Positions 15,941 through 24,528 are shown, counted from the stretch's first letter. The stretch is 64,000 nt of DNA from an uncultured Collinsella sp. (GCA_958439425.1 CAUBVH010000005.1:38083-102082), one strand, 5' to 3'. The notes: a model not told the origin generated them from the sequence alone. Numbers and translations are program-made.

Positions 15941-16369
15941 ATGTCCAACCAGGGCAAGAAGGTCAAGACTCATTATCGCGGCACGCTCGACGATGGTACG
16001 CAGTTCGATAGCTCCTACGATCGCGGCGAGCCGCTGGAGTTCACCTGCGGCGCCGGCCAGATGATCAAGGGCTTCGACGCCGCTGTTGTCGACATGCAGG
16101 TGGGCGAGAAGAAGACCGTGCACATTCCTGCTGCCGATGCCTACGGCGAGCACAACCCCGAGATGGTTATTACCTTCCCGGCCGTACAGGTTCCCAATAT
16201 CGAGCAGATCGAGAAGGGCATGAAGCTCTTCCTGTCCACGCCGAGCGGCATGCCCGTCCCCGCCGTGGTCATCGACGTGACGCCCGAGGCCGTGACGCTC
16301 GACGCCAACCACGAGTTGGCCGGCAAGGACCTCAACTTTGATATCGAGCTCGTCGAGGTCGAGGGCTAG
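15941..16369 (+). CDS. FKBP-type peptidyl-prolyl isomerase (SlyD-like)
   Basis: 142 residues. FKBP halves (HYRGTLDDGTQFDSSYDRGE and GQMIKGFDAAVVDMQVGEKK) flank an insert-in-flap region (about 70-125) as in SlyD, which gives chaperone activity. The His/Cys-rich nickel-binding tail of enterobacterial SlyD is absent. Start 15941 has GGAGG seven bases upstream. The next gene, four bases later, encodes a UreE-like nickel-chaperone fold, a suggestive pairing. Confidence 0.92.
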   Translation: MSNQGKKVKTHYRGTLDDGTQFDSSYDRGEPLEFTCGAGQMIKGFDAAVVDMQVGEKKTVHIPAADAYGEHNPEMVITFPAVQVPNIEQIEKGMKLFLSTPSGMPVPAVVIDVTPEAVTLDANHELAGKDLNFDIELVEVEG

Positions 16370-16372
16370 AGT

Positions 16373-16951
16373 ATGCCTGAACGCTTGGTTTCGACGACAT
16401 GCTTGGGAAATCTCAACGATCCGTCCTATGAACTCCTGCTTCGCCGGGAGCTGGGCGGTGTCTTTGAGGTTGACGAGCTGCTGCTCGATTGGGACCAGGC
16501 TGATGTATGCGCGTTTGTGGGTGTGACGGAGCTGGGGCGCACAGTCGATGTTCGGCTGGATGCTGCCGACGACGGTCGTCTTGCCGATGGTGACGTGCTC
16601 GCCATCGACCGTTCGGGCATGGCGCCCGTGGCGGTTGTCGTGCGCCTGCGCAGTGCCGAGGTTTATTTGGTCGAAGTTGACCGCATGGACCCGATTGCGC
16701 TCGCGCATGCGTGCTGGGAGATCGGCAACATGCATGCGCCGATTTTCCGAGGCGACTCGGACGAGCATACCGTGCGCATGTATACGCCGGTGCAGCCTGT
16801 TTTGGGCCGCATGCTCCGGGGTGTCGAGGGTGTTCGGCTCTCGGTGGTTACCCGTGAACTCGATGCGGCCCGGCGCTTTGAGTCGAGTGCGGCGGAGGTC
16901 GTCGTGAGCATGGCTCCCGACTTTACCATCGTAAAAAAGACGCGCGGCTAA
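16373..16951 (+). CDS. UreE-like metallochaperone-fold protein (no urease nearby)
   Basis: 192 residues resembling urease accessory protein UreE: an N-terminal beta domain with VDVRLDAADDGRLADGDVLA, and a C-terminal domain with IGNMHAPIF and a later PVLGRMLRGVEG corresponding to the UreE LGNRHxP and D-x-VLxxMLxxLG segments. The C-terminal histidine tail of many UreE proteins is missing. No urease or hydrogenase genes are in the window. It directly follows the SlyD-like FKBP gene; a nickel-handling role is inference. Confidence 0.72.
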   Translation: MPERLVSTTCLGNLNDPSYELLLRRELGGVFEVDELLLDWDQADVCAFVGVTELGRTVDVRLDAADDGRLADGDVLAIDRSGMAPVAVVVRLRSAEVYLVEVDRMDPIALAHACWEIGNMHAPIFRGDSDEHTVRMYTPVQPVLGRMLRGVEGVRLSVVTRELDAARRFESSAAEVVVSMAPDFTIVKKTRG

Positions 16952-17034
16952 GCGCGCGTATGTGTAAGACGGGCTTTGAGGGGCGACCAATCAAGGTCCG
17001 TCTTGCTGTTGATAGGAGGCTTTGGGGAAAGCAT

Positions 17035-17832
17035 ATGGGTCTTGAGGGAATCAAGCTGATTGCATGCGATTTGGATGGCACGCTGTTGCATCCGGGGGAG
17101 CGCGAGCCGCGTTCCGAGGCCTTTGAGCTTATCGATGAGCTGCATCGTCGCGGTATCGTGTTTATGCCGGCGAGTGGCCGTCAATATGCGAGCTTGCGCT
17201 ACCTGTTTGCCCCGGTGGCCGATGAGCTCGCCTATGTATGCGAAAACGGAGCCCTGGTGATGAGCGAGGGGCGTGCCGTTGTCAAGCGTTCCATGGAACG
17301 TAGCCTTGCTATGGATATCGCGAACGCCGTGGTTGCGTATCCCCATGCCGACGTGACCCTTTCGTGTGAGGGGCGCCTCTACACCATGAGCGGCAATGAC
17401 GCGTTTGTTGACCACCTGCGCTATGAGGTCCACTGCGACGCGGCGGTGGTCGACCGTCCCGAGGACATCGACGAGGACGTCATTAAGATTGCCTTCCAGA
17501 CGCCCGAGGTGGAGCAGCCGGCGGCCTTGGAGTATTTCGAGCGCCTCTTTAGCGACCGAGTCGATGTCATGACATCGGGAACCGAATGGACGGACTTTAT
17601 CGGTTTCGGTTCGGGCAAGGGCTCCGCGCTTGCCGATTACGGTCGTGCCCTGGGGATTTCGCCCGATGAGATGATGGCGTTTGGCGACAATGAGAACGAT
17701 CGCGACATGCTCAACGTCGTGGGCCATCCCTATCTGATGGAGAGCTGCAACCCCACCATGCGCGGCATCAACGACCGCGTCCGCTACGCGCGCACGGTCG
17801 AAGAGGAACTGCATCGCCTGCTTGCCGAGTAG
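17035..17832 (+). CDS. Cof-type HAD-superfamily phosphatase
   Basis: 265 residues. HAD motif I is DLDGTL near residue 12, motif II PASGRQY, and motifs III/IV GKGSALADYG and GDNENDRDML, with the large C2B-type cap between; such enzymes act on sugar phosphates or flavin/PLP phosphates. I chose the ATG at 17035 (GGGGA six bases before) rather than an in-frame ATG at 16960 that precedes an unconserved stretch. The gene converges on the fur-type gene across an inverted repeat. Confidence 0.9.
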   Translation: MGLEGIKLIACDLDGTLLHPGEREPRSEAFELIDELHRRGIVFMPASGRQYASLRYLFAPVADELAYVCENGALVMSEGRAVVKRSMERSLAMDIANAVVAYPHADVTLSCEGRLYTMSGNDAFVDHLRYEVHCDAAVVDRPEDIDEDVIKIAFQTPEVEQPAALEYFERLFSDRVDVMTSGTEWTDFIGFGSGKGSALADYGRALGISPDEMMAFGDNENDRDMLNVVGHPYLMESCNPTMRGINDRVRYARTVEEELHRLLAE

Positions 17833-17835
17833 ATA

Positions 17836-17906
17836 TTTGGGACATGCCTAGAAATCTACTTTTTGCTACAGAGTGCGGAAAGGTGGATTTTAAGGCATGT
17901 CCCAAA
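17836..17906. terminator. Imperfect inverted repeat between convergent genes
   Basis: Arms TTTGGGACATGCCT (from 17836) and AGGCATGTCCCAAA (to 17906) pair perfectly over 14 bp and continue with three mismatches to about 24 bp, around an A/T-rich centre. Placed between two convergent genes, it may terminate both. The GGGACA motif also occurs in the palindrome at 37150-37211. Confidence 0.65.
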
Positions 17907-17909
17907 CAT

Positions 17910-18290
17910 TTATCGGCAGTCGGGGCAGAGACCCTCGAAGATGGTGTAGTGCGACGTGACGTGCCAGCCGATTTGCTCGGACGCCTTGGCGTCGAGCTGG
18001 GCATCGAAGGAGAGCGGTACATCGATGACGCGGCTGCACGAGGTGCAGATGATATGCGCATGCGGCTCGATCGTGCGATCGAAGCGGCTGCCGCCCGGCG
18101 TCTTGATGGAGAGGATCTCGCCAGCGTCGGCCAAGAGATTGAGATTGCGGTAGACCGTACCACGGCTGATTTTGTCATCCTGCGCGCGCACGACGTTGTA
18201 GATTTCGTCGGCGGTGGGATGGTTATAGCTTTGGCGCACGGCGTCGAGAACCAGCTTTCGCTGCCTGGTATTCCTTCTTTGCACCGCCAT
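17910..18290 (-). CDS. Fur/PerR-family metal-responsive repressor
   Basis: 126 residues: winged-helix N-terminal half (PTADEIYNVV, ISRGTVYRNLNLLADAGEI) and dimerisation half with HAHIICTSCSRVIDV and terminal CPDCR. The two CxxC pairs (CTSC, CPDC) form the structural zinc site of Fur, PerR and Zur proteins. The metal sensed (iron, peroxide via iron, zinc) cannot be told from sequence reading alone. The acylphosphatase gene lies upstream on the same strand, 61 bases away. Confidence 0.92.
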   Translation of the reverse strand: MAVQRRNTRQRKLVLDAVRQSYNHPTADEIYNVVRAQDDKISRGTVYRNLNLLADAGEILSIKTPGGSRFDRTIEPHAHIICTSCSRVIDVPLSFDAQLDAKASEQIGWHVTSHYTIFEGLCPDCR

Positions 18291-18351
18291 GCGCCTCGCC
18301 TCTTTTCTATCAACGGTCGTAGGTAAATGATACCGTATTTAGCACACAATA

Positions 18352-18762
18352 CTAATAACGAGGAATGAAACCGTCTTCATTGGCAAGTGGGGCTCGGGTC
18401 TGGGCGTCTACGAGGCGAAAACGCGTTCCCATGCGCTCGTAGGAGGCATGAAGCGCCTCGAGATGAGATAGGATGTTTGCCGGAGCCCCCTGTATCTCCA
18501 TCTCGACTGAGCCGTCTTCCATGTTACGCACCCAGCCGCTGAGTGCGCGTGCCTGCGCGAGGTTGGTGTTGGTAAAGCGAAAACCGACGCCCTGGACTTG
18601 CCCTTCCCAGCGCAGGAAATAGCGCAGGGGAGCGTCTTGAGTGGCCTCGTCGCTTGCGAGCACAGTAAGCCTGCGGCGCAGCTCGAGCTCGACGTTTGAT
18701 GGTTTTTGAGGCTCTCGACTGCCGCCGGTGACGCTGGAGAAGAACGTATCGAAGAGACCCAT
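18352..18762 (-). CDS. acyP: Acylphosphatase with N-terminal extension
   Basis: 136 residues. The catalytic domain is the C-terminal 90: LRWEGQVQGVGFR contains the phosphate-binding loop and essential arginine, and GWVRNMEDGSVEMEIQG contains the catalytic asparagine. Hydrolyses acyl phosphates. The 45-residue N-terminal extension (MGLFDTFFSSVTGG) is unusual for a family normally near 90-100 residues. It starts two bases after the stop of the upstream Gfo/Idh gene, so the pair is probably co-transcribed. Confidence 0.9.
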   Translation of the reverse strand: MGLFDTFFSSVTGGSREPQKPSNVELELRRRLTVLASDEATQDAPLRYFLRWEGQVQGVGFRFTNTNLAQARALSGWVRNMEDGSVEMEIQGAPANILSHLEALHASYERMGTRFRLVDAQTRAPLANEDGFIPRY

Positions 18763-18764
18763 CG

Positions 18765-19871
18765 CTATGCCTGCTTGCCTGCGTCGGCCGGGAAGGTTAT
18801 GCCGGCCTGCTGGCGCACGGCATCCATGATACGCAGTGAGACGAGCGTGACATCGCGGTAGTGGCCAAGCTCGTGGCGTCCCGCCGGGGTCTCCCAAATC
18901 TCTTCCTTAACGTTATCGATGCCGTCGATGGCGGTGATAAAGTCCGCGAGCTCGTATTCCATGGTGTTGCTTGACTTGGGAAGGTCGAGCGCGCGTCCGT
19001 TGCCGCCTTGCTCGCGCGGCGCCTCGGTCGCCGATCCGCGTACGACATCGCCGCGATAGTCGATACGGACGTTGCGGGGCGTGGACAGATGGTCAATCTG
19101 GATAGTGCCACGCTCGCCTTCGATCTGCGAGGGCAGCAGGTCATTCGTAATTTTGGAGTGCGCGAGCTCGACGGAGATACGGCCACCGCCGTAGCTGGCA
19201 AGGATGGAACCGCAGCCATCGATGGGGCCGTGCGTGAGCTGTCGCGTGGTGGGGTCGAGCAGAGTAGTCATGCTCGTAAGGCCGGAGGGCATGCCGAAAA
19301 TCTCGACCATGGGCTCGACGGTGTAGACGCCAATGTCCATGAGGGAACCCGATGCCATATTGCAGTCGAAGATATTGGTGGCGCGTCCCGCGAGAATCTC
19401 GTTGTAGCGCGAGGAATATTTGCCAAAGCGCAATGAGGCGCGGCGGATGGGGGCGATCTCGCCCAGGGCGTCCTCGATGGCGTGGAAGGCGGGATCGTGG
19501 AGGGGACGCATGGCCTCGAGGGCCACGACACCTGCTGCCTCGGCAGCGCGGAAGACTTCCAGCGCCTGCGCTTCGGTGGCGCAGAAGGGCTTCTCGACGA
19601 TGACGTGCTTGCCACCGGCGATGCAGGCAAGGGCCTGCTCGTAGTGAAGTGCGTTGGGGCTGCCGATATAGACGGCGTCGACGTCGGCGGCTGCCGCAAG
19701 CTCATCGAGTGAGATAAAGTTTCGCTCGCCATCGCGCTCGGCGGTAAAGGCAGCACCGCGATTGGCATCGCGTGAAAGCGTGCCCACAAACGCGGCTTGG
19801 TCGTTGGCGTTGACGACTTGGATAAAGTCGTCGGTGATCATGGATGTGCCGATGGTCGCGATGCGCAGCAT
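18765..19871 (-). CDS. Gfo/Idh/MocA-family oxidoreductase
   Basis: 368 residues, NAD(P)-dependent dehydrogenase fold. N-terminal Rossmann domain begins MLRIATIGTSMITDDF; the EKPFCATEAQ motif holds the conserved Glu-Lys-Pro of the family. The start at 19871 is chosen because GGGGGACGT precedes it; the frame stays open upstream to 20072 without family similarity. Substrate, likely a sugar or inositol derivative, is not predictable. Confidence 0.9.
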   Translation of the reverse strand: MLRIATIGTSMITDDFIQVVNANDQAAFVGTLSRDANRGAAFTAERDGERNFISLDELAAAADVDAVYIGSPNALHYEQALACIAGGKHVIVEKPFCATEAQALEVFRAAEAAGVVALEAMRPLHDPAFHAIEDALGEIAPIRRASLRFGKYSSRYNEILAGRATNIFDCNMASGSLMDIGVYTVEPMVEIFGMPSGLTSMTTLLDPTTRQLTHGPIDGCGSILASYGGGRISVELAHSKITNDLLPSQIEGERGTIQIDHLSTPRNVRIDYRGDVVRGSATEAPREQGGNGRALDLPKSSNTMEYELADFITAIDGIDNVKEEIWETPAGRHELGHYRDVTLVSLRIMDAVRQQAGITFPADAGKQA

Positions 19872-19944
19872 ACGTCCCCCTTGCGTTGTTTGGTCTACAG
19901 GATGAGTGTAGCGCGTGGGGATATAAAGCTGTGCGAAAACGCTA

Positions 19945-20430
19945 TTACAGGTCGCTCTCGTTAAAGCCGGTGTCGATATCGAGGTTGCTGCCGTCGGCCG
20001 CCGTGGTGGCGAGCTCATCGCAGCGCTCATTGAGCTCGTGGCCGGCGTGACCCTTAACCCAGATGAACTCAACCTTGTGCTTGCTTTTGGCGGTGAGTAG
20101 GCGCTCCCACAGGTCGCGGTTCTTGACGGGCTGCTTGTTGGCGGTTTTCCACCCGCGCTTTTTCCAGCCGTCGATCCAGTGCTTGTTAAAGGCGTTGACG
20201 ACGTACTGCGAATCGGAATGGACTTCGACCTTGCAGGGGCGGTTGAGTGCCTCGAGCGCCACGATAACGGCCATGAGCTCCATGCGGTTGTTGGTGGTCT
20301 TGGCGTAGCCGCGCGAAAGCTCGGAGGTAAAGGTCTTGCCGGCGGGGTTGGTGTATTTGAGCACGGCGCCGTAGCCGCCGCGTCCCGGATTTGATCGGGC
20401 CGAGCCGTCGGTATAGATGATGACCTTCAC
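19945..20430 (-). CDS. rnhA: Ribonuclease HI
   Basis: 161 residues, GTG start at 20430 with GAAAGGAAG upstream. The catalytic acidic residues are in [12 protein letters not shown] (Asp), [10 protein letters not shown] (Glu), HSDSQYVV (Asp) and near the C-terminus NERCDELA (Asp). Degrades the RNA strand of RNA-DNA hybrids. Standard length for a bacterial RNase HI. Confidence 0.96.
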   Translation of the reverse strand: MKVIIYTDGSARSNPGRGGYGAVLKYTNPAGKTFTSELSRGYAKTTNNRMELMAVIVALEALNRPCKVEVHSDSQYVVNAFNKHWIDGWKKRGWKTANKQPVKNRDLWERLLTAKSKHKVEFIWVKGHAGHELNERCDELATTAADGSNLDIDTGFNESDL

Positions 20431-20529
20431 GGGCTTCCTTTCTTTGAGTGCATTTCATGTGAGTGACCATTGTAGCGCCATGCCCGCCGGGGGCCAGCAA
20501 TCTACGATTTCTACCCCGTCTTCCGACTG

Positions 20530-21432
20530 TTAGCTGGCATGGATGATGCGGTTGAGCTCGTCGAGGTATTGCTGCAAGAGGAGAGAGGGCTTGCGCTCGT
20601 CGTGCATGATGTAGCCAACGTGCATCGTTGGGGCGTCTGCTAACGGGATCGATGCCATACCCCATTGCATTTCATTGGAGAGGACACCGGTCGACAGGGT
20701 GTAACCGTTCGACGTGATAAGCAAGTTAGTAAGTGTTCCGCGGTCCGAGATTCGTATGTTGCGGTCGCAAGGGACATAGCTAAAGGGTTCCTCGGCGTAA
20801 TAGAAGGAGTTTGAGGTTCCCTGCTCAAAGCTGTAGCGCGTATAGGGCGCGAGGTCGGCAAGGGACAGTTGAGGGCGGCGTGCGAGCGGATGGCGTTCGC
20901 TCACGAAGACGTGGACCGTCGCGTCGAAGAGGGGATGGAAGCTTGCGCGGGCATCGGCAAAAGCCTTCTGCAGAACGCGGGCGTTAAAGTCGTCCAGATA
21001 GAGGATGCCGATATCGCTGCGAAACGCACGGACGTCATCGATGATCTGCGATGTGGTGGTCTCGCGCATGATGAACTCGAACTTGCTGTCGCGGCAGCGC
21101 TCGACTACGTTGACAAAGGCCTCGACCGAAAAGGCGTAGTGCTGGGCGGAAATGGCGAGGCGGGCTTGCGGGGTGCCGCCGTCCTCGTAGCGGGCCTCGA
21201 GCATGTCGGCCTGCTCTACGACCTGGCGTGCATAGCCTAAAAGCTCGGTACCGTCGTTGGTGAGCGTGACGCCGCGGCTGGAGCGCGTAAAGATCTCCAG
21301 ATGGAGCTCCTGTTCCAGGCTTTTGACGGCGTTGGAGATATTGGACTGTGCGGTATAGAGGCGCTGAGCTGCGGCATTGATCGAACCGGACTCTGCCACG
21401 GCGATTAAAAAGCGAAGCTGCTGGAGGGTCAT
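20530..21432 (-). CDS. LysR-family transcriptional regulator
   Basis: 300 residues: N-terminal winged helix (MTLQQLRFLIAVAESGSINAAAQRLY) and a C-terminal effector-binding domain. The ribosome site AAAGGA precedes the ATG. It is transcribed away from the metY gene at 21707, and the shared 274-base gap contains a TATC/GATA palindrome and a leader peptide. By position it may control sulfur amino-acid synthesis, like CysB/MetR-type regulators, but the ligand is unknown. Confidence 0.92.
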   Translation of the reverse strand: MTLQQLRFLIAVAESGSINAAAQRLYTAQSNISNAVKSLEQELHLEIFTRSSRGVTLTNDGTELLGYARQVVEQADMLEARYEDGGTPQARLAISAQHYAFSVEAFVNVVERCRDSKFEFIMRETTTSQIIDDVRAFRSDIGILYLDDFNARVLQKAFADARASFHPLFDATVHVFVSERHPLARRPQLSLADLAPYTRYSFEQGTSNSFYYAEEPFSYVPCDRNIRISDRGTLTNLLITSNGYTLSTGVLSNEMQWGMASIPLADAPTMHVGYIMHDERKPSLLLQQYLDELNRIIHAS

Positions 21433-21448
21433 CGGCGCCCGTCCTTTC

Positions 21449-21471
21449 GATAGCTATCTAAAAAACCGATA
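21449..21471. promoter_or_regulatory. Candidate LysR operator
   Basis: The perfect palindrome GATAGCTATC (21449-21458) is followed by a second inverted pair, TATC (21455-21458) with GATA (21468-21471) separated by nine A-rich bases, which resembles LysR-type T-N11-A sites. It lies 17 bases upstream of the LysR gene start. Confidence 0.5.
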
Positions 21472-21590
21472 ACAGGTTAGCGCTTTTAAGTGATTGACCG
21501 AGCGAAGCGATGCCCGTACTATTCAAAACACACAAAGGCGGTAGGTAATTAAGCCAACCACGGAACCGGGATGCGAAAGGAGGCCCGCAT

Positions 21591-21644
21591 ATGAATTGCT
21601 TACCAAGACGAATGCCGGGCTCCTGTTTGCGCCCGTTGGCGTGA
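21591..21644 (+). CDS. Putative 17-residue leader peptide with two cysteines upstream of metY
   Basis: ATG at 21591, preceded at ideal distance by AAAGGAGG, opens a 17-codon frame MNCLPRRMPGSCLRPLA ending in TGA at 21642-21644. It holds two Cys and two Met codons. Its second half overlaps a hairpin (GCCGGGC pairing with GCCCGTTGGC), and the sulfhydrylase gene starts 62 bases after its stop. This is the layout of a translated leader that senses Cys/Met-tRNA charging or ribosome stalling. Function is inference; the ribosome site and frame are directly visible. Confidence 0.6.
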   Translation: MNCLPRRMPGSCLRPLA

Positions 21645-21706
21645 TCAGGAGACAGCGACTTACTTCTCTCTAATTTATTTACTTTTGTTCGATCAAGGAG
21701 ATCATC

Positions 21707-23017
21707 ATGAGCCAGTTCATCAACAACCCCGAGCATACCTTTGGTTTCGATACCCTGCAGCTGCACGTTGGCCAGGAGAGCGCCGATCCTGCATCCGACT
21801 CCCGTGCCGTGCCTATCTACCAGACCACGAGCTATGTGTTCCGCAACTCCCAGCACGCCGCCGACCGCTTTGGTCTTGCCGACGCCGGTAACATCTACGG
21901 CCGTCTGACCAACTCCACCCAGGGCGTCTTCGAGGACCGTATCGCCGCACTCGAGGGCGGCGTGGCAGGTCTTGCCGTCGCCTCCGGTGCCGCTGCCATC
22001 ACCTATACCCTGCAGGCTCTTGCCCAGGCCGGTGATCACGTGGTAGCTCAGAAGACCATCTACGGTGGTTCCTACAACCTGCTGGAGCATACGCTCTCCC
22101 AGTTTGGCGTCGAGACCACGTTTGTCGATGCCCATAACCTGGAAGAGGTCGAGGGTGCCATCAAGGACAACACCACGGTCATCTATCTCGAGACGCTCGG
22201 CAACCCCAACTCCGACATCCCCAACATCGACGCCATCTCCGAGATCGCCAAGAAGCACGGTCTGCCGGTTGTCGTCGACAACACCTTCGGCACCCCGTAT
22301 CTGTTCCGTCCGCTGGAGCATGGTGCCAACATCGTCGTCCACTCCGCAACCAAGTTCATCGGCGGCCACGGTACCTCGCTGGGCGGTGTGATCGTCGACG
22401 GCGGTAACTTCGATTGGAAGGCGAGCGGAAAGTACGCCCAGATCGCTGAGCCCAACCCCTCCTACCACGGTGTTTCGTTTGCCGAGGCTGCCGGTCCCGC
22501 CGCCTTCGCGACCTATGTTCGCGCTATCCTGCTGCGCGACGAGGGCGCCTGCATCAGCCCGTTCAACGCCTGGGTCTTGCTCCAGGGCACCGAGACCCTG
22601 TCGCTGCGCGTTGACCGTCATGTCGAGAACACCAAGAAGGTCGTTGAGTTCCTGGCTGGTGACAGCCACGTCGCCAAGGTGAACCACCCGAGCCTGCCTG
22701 AGCACCCCGACCATGAGCTTTACAAGCAGTATTTCCCCAACGGCGGTGCCTCGATCTTTACCTTTGAGATTAAGGGTGGCCAGGAGGCAGCTTGGAAGTT
22801 CATCGATCATCTGCAGGTGTTCTCGCTGCTCGCCAACGTGGCCGACGTCAAGTCGCTCGTCGTGCACCCGGCTACCACCACGCACTCCCAGCTCTCTGCC
22901 GAGGAGCTCGCTGAGCAGAACATCACGCCCTCCACGATTCGTCTTTCCATCGGTACCGAGAACGCCGAGGACATCATTTGGGATCTGAAGCAGGCCTTCG
23001 CCGCGCTGGACGAGTAA
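21707..23017 (+). CDS. metY: O-acetylhomoserine sulfhydrylase (PLP-dependent, MetY type)
   Basis: 436 residues, longer than cystathionine synthases and typical of MetY. The PLP lysine is K216 in HSATKFIGGHG; DTLQLHVGQE at the N-terminus and the TLxxGxETLSLR segment further on are family hallmarks. Makes homocysteine from O-acetylhomoserine and sulfide (or cysteine synthase activity from O-acetylserine). Ribosome site AAGGAG precedes the ATG. Divergent LysR gene and a candidate leader peptide suggest sulfur-dependent control. Confidence 0.95.
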   Translation: MSQFINNPEHTFGFDTLQLHVGQESADPASDSRAVPIYQTTSYVFRNSQHAADRFGLADAGNIYGRLTNSTQGVFEDRIAALEGGVAGLAVASGAAAITYTLQALAQAGDHVVAQKTIYGGSYNLLEHTLSQFGVETTFVDAHNLEEVEGAIKDNTTVIYLETLGNPNSDIPNIDAISEIAKKHGLPVVVDNTFGTPYLFRPLEHGANIVVHSATKFIGGHGTSLGGVIVDGGNFDWKASGKYAQIAEPNPSYHGVSFAEAAGPAAFATYVRAILLRDEGACISPFNAWVLLQGTETLSLRVDRHVENTKKVVEFLAGDSHVAKVNHPSLPEHPDHELYKQYFPNGGASIFTFEIKGGQEAAWKFIDHLQVFSLLANVADVKSLVVHPATTTHSQLSAEELAEQNITPSTIRLSIGTENAEDIIWDLKQAFAALDE

Positions 23018-23078
23018 GGCGACTTGTGCAAGGACCCCTTGCGACTCGATAGGTATAACTGCATAAAATGCCTGCTCA

Positions 23079-23118
23079 AGGCGCCTGTGCGAACAATGGT
23101 TGCACAGGCGCCTTTTTT
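23079..23118 (+). terminator. Terminator after metY
   Basis: AAGGCGCCTGTGC pairs with GCACAGGCGCCTT across an eight-base loop and is followed by TTTTT. Confidence 0.9.
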
Positions 23119-23329
23119 GCATAGGAAGGGCGCTGTTACAGGGTTTTTGGCATGCTTTATGCAATCGAGATGTGGAAAACTCCTGTTGAGAGGATGTGAG
23201 TTTTACGCAATTGACGTGCGCCTTTTGAGTAAAACCGCAGGTCGCGATTTGCTCGGAGTACTATGCAGCGCAATCGAATCACACGCAGCTCAAACGCAGC
23301 AAAAACGCACTACGGAGGTTTCCAGCTAC
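23119..23329 (+). other. Upstream region of secreted protein gene
   Basis: No gene is supported. An inverted pair AAAACTC (23176-23182) and GAGTTTT (23198-23204) is present; the motif GAGTAAAAC follows about 30 bases further. They could be operator half-sites for the gene at 23330. Confidence 0.35.
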
Positions 23330-24106
23330 ATGAGGATCGATTCACGAAAACCGAAAGCCGCCGCCCTTTCCGCCGCTCTGGCCGTGGCACTTTTGGCGGG
23401 CGCCGGCGCAACTGATGCCCACGCGGCAACACTATCCGATACGGTCGGATCTACGCCGTCCGAGGCGACGCTGGTGCAGCCCGTCGACTACCGCGGCGAC
23501 GGTTATGGCTCTATGCAGGAGTGGAACGCCTCGATGGGGGCAAAGCGCGATTCCCTGGAGATGCGCGCTCAGATCATTATGAATATGTATGGCGACTATG
23601 CTACCGATGACGAGCGCGCTGTGTTGCAGGGCTGCATCGACGGTGCGGGTAGCCTGTTGACGATGGGGGAGGTCGACGCCAAGTCGACCGAGCTCGACGA
23701 GCTTCGCTCCACGCTTGAGGATGCCAAGCGCGAGGCGCTCGAGGCTGCCGCAGCCGAAGCCGAGGCCGCTGAGGCCGTTCAGGCTTCGTATTACAACGCC
23801 GGCTCCGGCTCGTCTTACACGTCCGCTGCGTATTACGCGAACGGCTCGGGCCTGACGCGCTCGAGCGGCGTCAATAACTATAACGGCCGCCGCGAGACTT
23901 ATTACAGCAGCAACGTGTTGTATCACCACCGCACGGGCGAATGGACGCAGGATTCCGAGGGCTTTTGGCGCGATTCCGATGGCTACTACGTCGTGGCCGC
24001 GGGCGATAAGGCACAAGGCTCCACGTTTACCGGTTCCAAGGGCGAGTGCAAGGTCTATGACTCCGGCTGCGCAGCCGGAACCACCGACTACTATACCGGT
24101 TGGTAA
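23330..24106 (+). CDS. Secreted protein with coiled-coil and Tyr/Gly/Ser-rich C-terminus
   Basis: 258 residues, not recognised as a named family. A Sec signal peptide is clear (KPKAAALSAALAVALLAGAG, cleavage likely after DAHA). A mature N-terminal helical region includes an Ala/Glu-rich coiled coil around residues 120-145, then a repetitive Ser/Tyr/Gly/Asn segment and WTQDSEGFWRDSDGYYVV. Two cysteines near the end could form a disulfide. The start has GGAGG ten bases upstream. A cell-surface or wall-associated role is likely from the signal and composition only. Confidence 0.8.
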   Translation: MRIDSRKPKAAALSAALAVALLAGAGATDAHAATLSDTVGSTPSEATLVQPVDYRGDGYGSMQEWNASMGAKRDSLEMRAQIIMNMYGDYATDDERAVLQGCIDGAGSLLTMGEVDAKSTELDELRSTLEDAKREALEAAAAEAEAAEAVQASYYNAGSGSSYTSAAYYANGSGLTRSSGVNNYNGRRETYYSSNVLYHHRTGEWTQDSEGFWRDSDGYYVVAAGDKAQGSTFTGSKGECKVYDSGCAAGTTDYYTGW

Positions 24107-24130
24107 TCTGTCATAAGCCAATAGGACATG

Positions 24131-24182
24131 ACGGGCGGGCGTCTTTACCGAGCTTTCGGGCAATGTAAAGGCACCCGTTTTT
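24131..24182 (+). terminator. Terminator after the secreted protein
   Basis: ACGGGCGGGCGTCTTTAC pairs imperfectly with GTAAAGGCACCCGT and runs into TTTTT. Confidence 0.7.
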
Positions 24183-24292
24183 ATGTACATTTGAGTTAAC
24201 AGAGCCCTTACCGTGACACTACGTTGGGCATATGGGCGCGGGGCACACTAAGTCACGAGAAGCAAAGTCTTTCTCGTGGAGGAAGTGGTCCC

Positions 24293-24511
24293 ATGAACGC
24301 TCGAGATGTCGCTATTGCCGTCGTTGCCCTTTTGATCGGATGTCTTGGCCCGACGGCGGCGTTAGCTGCCGGCTTGCAGTCCGCTACGGGCGCCGCTCCT
24401 GTGGTTGTGGGCGCCTTGATTGCAGCGGCGCTGATGGGAAGTGCCGGCGTGCTACTTTGCCGCGATGACGAGGACGAGGTTCCGGAATCGCAAAATAAGC
24501 CTCAGTTTTAG
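24293..24511 (+). CDS. Small two-helix membrane protein
   Basis: 72 residues beginning MNARDVAIAVVALLIGCLGP. Two hydrophobic stretches (about 5-25 and 35-57) and a short acidic cytoplasmic-type tail CRDDEDEVPES. GGAGG sits ten bases before the ATG, which supports real translation. No family recognised; it stands alone between terminators. Confidence 0.65.
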   Translation: MNARDVAIAVVALLIGCLGPTAALAAGLQSATGAAPVVVGALIAAALMGSAGVLLCRDDEDEVPESQNKPQF

Positions 24512-24528
24512 CCTCGAGCTAAATGCAA

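Noticed and set aside
16373..16951. Part of a urease cluster
   Set aside because: Only the UreE-like gene is present; no ureABC or other accessory genes flank it.
21541..21706. S-box (SAM) or T-box riboswitch before metY
   Set aside because: Neither the conserved S-box core nor the T-box antiterminator sequence is visible; the leader-peptide reading fits better.
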